Shown here: positions 61,862 to 64,000 of the stretch, piece after piece
How the letters are laid out: the number at the start of each line of letters is the position of its first letter
How positions within the stretch are numbered: position 1 is the first letter of the stretch
DNA from: Prevotella fusca JCM 17724
GTDB lineage: Bacteria; Bacteroidota; Bacteroidia; Bacteroidales; Bacteroidaceae
Assembly (NCBI RefSeq): GCF_001262015.1
Contig: NZ_CP012075.1
Coordinates: 1,347,501 to 1,411,500 of the forward strand
Length of the DNA: 64,000 bases
Direction: 5' to 3'
The notes under the pieces: generated by a model
Database searches by the model: none
What the model was told of the DNA's origin: nothing
Seen by the model: only the letters and a program-made list of their open reading frames with translations
Program-made: the position numbers and the translations under genes

Positions 61862-62090
61862 TGTTTAGGCAAATTTATGTTGTTCTTCCTGAGTTTGGAG
61901 TGATAAAGCGCACAAAAAAACAGAAGGAAACTACTGAACTTATCACAAGGTTTTTTTGAATTTCATCTTGTTGTCATTTTAACATTTCGTGTAAACCTCT
62001 TGTAAGCTAATCAGTTAAATGTCCACAATGGCTGACAGTAGTGACAGGAAAGTCGGTTTTGAAGTAATTGTTTGTTGATTGTGAACTATT

Positions 62091-62282
62091 TTATCCATAC
62101 AGGAAAATCCCCGCAGTGATGCAAATCGTAACTGCCAAGATAGCCAAAATAGACCTGACAGGAAGTGTCAGCATACTGGGTAACGAACGGAATGGCAAAT
62201 GTAGAAAGATAAGAAAGAAGGGCAAAGTTACAAGTGCGTATGCTCCAAAGATTACAAATGTATGTTCTACAAAACTCTCCAT
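62091..62282 (-). CDS. 63-residue membrane protein, hypothetical
   Basis: MESFVEHTFVIFGAYALVTL and two hydrophobic helices, ending AGIFLYG. The ATG is preceded by a loose -7-like AATCTTTG about 100 bases upstream. Protein-like composition, but no family is known. It could be a genuine small inner-membrane protein or chance. Confidence 0.4.
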   Translation of the reverse strand: MESFVEHTFVIFGAYALVTLPFFLIFLHLPFRSLPSMLTLPVRSILAILAVTICITAGIFLYG

Positions 62283-62495
62283 TGTATATTTTTGGGGAAT
62301 GAGAAATCGAATTCTATGCTATCTCATCGTCAATAAGCGGATGATAAAGCCTTTTTGTAATTCTCTTCTTGTATATTTTAGGATGCAAAGATTCATGTTT
62401 TCTGTCTTTTCCTGACAAGTTTGAAACCATGTTCTCTTCCGAAGTCTTCTTTTTATGTGAAGAAACTCATCCGTTTTTAACCCGAATCAGCCATC

Positions 62496-62583
62496 AACAC
62501 TATTGGTGCTTACCAACAACACATTGTGTGCTTACCAACAATACATTGTGTGCTTACCAACAACACATAGGTGGAAGATGAGA
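62496..62583 (+). repeat. Family 2 intergenic array, copy c (four 22-base units)
   Basis: Units start at 62496, 62518, 62540 and 62562. The second and third are nearly identical (AACACATTGTGTGCTTACC and AATACATTGTGTGCTTACC, each plus AAC); the first has the TTGGTGCTTACC word and the last is degenerate (AACACATAGGTGG). Confidence 0.8.
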
Positions 62584-62842
62584 AGAATAGAGGGGATGGT
62601 GGCAGTGTTAATGTATAGTAAGATACTAACGACCAACTTGTACAGTCGGAAAAGGCTTGTCTGGCACCAAGAATAGGACGCTTGATGTTGGCATTGTAGT
62701 CTTGAACTTTCAGAACTTATTTTCGTTGCCATTCTCAATTTCGGCATCTGCCTGATGATGTTATGTGGCTGAAGAGTATGGTAACTTTGGCTGTATAATC
62801 GTGTTTGCAGCGGAAAGATGAGGCAATGTTGATTTTTTATTG

Positions 62843-62850
62843 TATCTTTG
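62843..62850 (+). promoter_or_regulatory. -7 box before the small ORF and the C10 peptidase
   Basis: TATCTTTG matches the consensus; no clear TTTG at -33. It could serve both downstream genes. Confidence 0.45.
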
Positions 62851-62865
62851 TCGGCTGCTGTGGGC

Positions 62866-63015
62866 ATGAAGGCCGTAGCATGGATGAACTGGCTGTTCCG
62901 TGCAATGACGAAGCCCCAGGGCTGTAAGCAGTATGTTAATACATGGTATATCCTTTACCTTGGGATTTGGATAAGTTTAAATAACTCCATTCTCTACCGT
63001 ACCATCAGAATATAA
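62866..63015 (+). CDS. 49-residue ORF, hypothetical
   Basis: MKAVAWMNWLFRAMTKPQGC, then a hydrophobic, aromatic stretch (WYILYLGIWISLNN), ending at TAA 63013-63015. It begins 15 bases after the -7 box and ends 38 bases before the peptidase start. The composition suggests a small membrane protein or leader peptide, but there is no independent support. Confidence 0.35.
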   Translation: MKAVAWMNWLFRAMTKPQGCKQYVNTWYILYLGIWISLNNSILYRTIRI

Positions 63016-63053
63016 CAAACCAATATACTTTGACTAATAGAATAAACAAACAG

Positions 63054-64000
63054 ATGAAAAGAACCTTGATTCTTGCGCTGACAGTGTTGGCTAATATTGC
63101 GCTTGCGAGTGCAAATCCTGTCACGAAGCGGCAGGCGATGAACATTGCTGCTAAGTATATCAGCAATCCGACACCATCATCCGGCACACCTATGACACGT
63201 TCGTCAAAGGCGGATGAGCAGCCGGCTTATTACATTTTCACCAGTTCTGATGATAAGAAGTTCGTGATTGTCTCCGGTGAAAGCAAGCTGAACGAACTGG
63301 TGGGCTATGGAGACAGGATGTCGAAGGATGGCAATGAGCAGCCACCTTACTTCAAGATGTTTCTGAAAGAGTATGAACGTGTGGTGAAGGCTGTGCGTTC
63401 TAATGCTGCAAAAGCCTCTACGCCGCAGCTGCCTGTCAAACGGAAAGTGGAGCCGTTGCTCGGTTGTAAGTGGAGTCAGTTTGGCCCTTTCAATAGGTAC
63501 ACCCCTGTTATCAGCGGACAGCGGACGCCTACCGGCTGTGTTGCAACAGCTACGGCACAGCTGATGTATCATCATAAATGGCCGCAGAACCGCCCTGAAG
63601 AGTATGTGTCAACAAGTGGGGATGAGGCGAGGAGGAGTGCTACCTATTGGTGGAATGAAATGAAAAACACTACCAATGAGATGAGAACGGACTATTCCCA
63701 GCAGGCTGTTGGGGTGTTGATGTATGACATTGGCAAGGCTGTTAGAATGAGATACTTCTATAAAGGGAGTGACTCAAATCTGCAGTATGCTTGCAACGCC
63801 CTTCGGGACAAGTTCGATTATACGGTACGTTATCTTGATAAAGACTTCCTTCCTGCCAATGAGTTCCTCAATGAAGTGATGCAGGAAATATCCGACGGCT
63901 ATCCTGTCTTGGTGGTTGGAGGCCCTCACGCCTTTGTCTATGACGGTTATGATGAGCGTGGATTTATCCATACCAACTGGGGATGGGGAGGTGAAAGCGA
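63054..64000 (+). CDS. C10-family (streptopain/prevotellin-like) secreted cysteine peptidase, 3' end outside window
   Basis: About 315 codons from ATG 63054, open to the window end. The signal peptide spans about 1-20 (ALTVLANIALASAN). A Spi-like propeptide follows (about 21-115). The C10 catalytic domain has Cys162 (RTPTGCVATATAQ) and His292 (GGPHAFVYDGYDERG, then FIHTNWGWGG). The enzyme is probably secreted as an inactive zymogen and processed; Prevotella C10 peptidases act on host proteins and may resemble interpain. The C-terminus is unseen. Confidence 0.92.
   Translation, partial: MKRTLILALTVLANIALASANPVTKRQAMNIAAKYISNPTPSSGTPMTRSSKADEQPAYYIFTSSDDKKFVIVSGESKLNELVGYGDRMSKDGNEQPPYFKMFLKEYERVVKAVRSNAAKASTPQLPVKRKVEPLLGCKWSQFGPFNRYTPVISGQRTPTGCVATATAQLMYHHKWPQNRPEEYVSTSGDEARRSATYWWNEMKNTTNEMRTDYSQQAVGVLMYDIGKAVRMRYFYKGSDSNLQYACNALRDKFDYTVRYLDKDFLPANEFLNEVMQEISDGYPVLVVGGPHAFVYDGYDERGFIHTNWGWGGES

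Larger units (their letters stand above)
61862..62842. other. Long intergenic region with a family 2 array and one possible small gene
   Basis: Nearly 1 kb. It contains a possible small - strand membrane protein (62091-62282), a family 2 array (62496-62583) and unassigned AT-rich sequence. Longer minus-strand frames near 62532-62867 look fortuitous. Confidence 0.45.

Noticed and set aside
62532..62867. 111-codon minus-strand frame before the C10 peptidase
   Set aside because: It runs through the family 2 array and lacks protein-like composition.

Overview
The window reads as a chromosome segment of a Prevotella-like member of the Bacteroidetes. This rests on the promoters (a TAnnTTTG -7 box, often with TTTG 19-20 bases upstream, and almost no Shine-Dalgarno sites) and on typical families of that phylum: NigD-like lipoprotein, GSCFA protein, MurF-alanine racemase fusion, class III fructose bisphosphatase, secreted Ser-type sulfatase and C10 cysteine peptidase. 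No rRNA, tRNA or CRISPR array was found.

Layout. 1-2 kb: the end of a WG-repeat protein and a small membrane protein. 3.5-20 kb: a mucin-glycan degradation cluster on the + strand, comprising a Ser-type sulfatase, GH20 hexosaminidase, GH95 fucosidase, GH2 beta-galactosidase, FHS-type sugar permease and GH33 sialidase. Three of the enzymes share recurring non-catalytic modules and short similar C-terminal tails. 20.4-23.7 kb: a zinc-ribbon membrane protein, a DUF1266 protein and two paralogous membrane proteins. 24.4-27 kb (- strand): NigD-like lipoprotein, ECF sigma factor, and a protein joining an anti-sigma-like N-terminus to an outer-membrane-type barrel. 28-36 kb (+): ftsE, lysC, lysA, two glycosyltransferases and fbp. 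36.2-45.8 kb (-): a decayed array of RHS C-terminal cassettes with different toxin-like tips and candidate immunity genes. 46-62 kb: cupin/HxlR pair with a divergent HxlR gene, rmuC, murF-alr, a Fur-family gene, a GSCFA gene, DUF3791 and Nudix genes, hppA, a RES-domain gene, and pflA/pflB. 62.8-64 kb: a small ORF and the start of a C10 peptidase cut by the window end.

The most unusual signals are four. (1) The RHS region has five copies of one core, three different tips (two with HExxH, one with a GC-type L,D-transpeptidase-like motif), and neighbouring candidate immunity proteins of which four of five look exported or membrane-bound, which suggests periplasm-acting toxins. (2) Three sequence-distinct families of intergenic arrays all have a period of exactly 22 bases (nine loci). 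(3) An AT-rich RES-domain gene is inserted upstream of hppA between two 190-base direct copies of the hppA promoter and first codons, beside a decayed IS5-type transposase. (4) A sigma factor is paired with a protein that appears to carry both an inner-membrane anchor and an outer-membrane barrel.

Motif, repeat and promoter positions were read by eye. Family assignments are from recognised motifs, without database searches.
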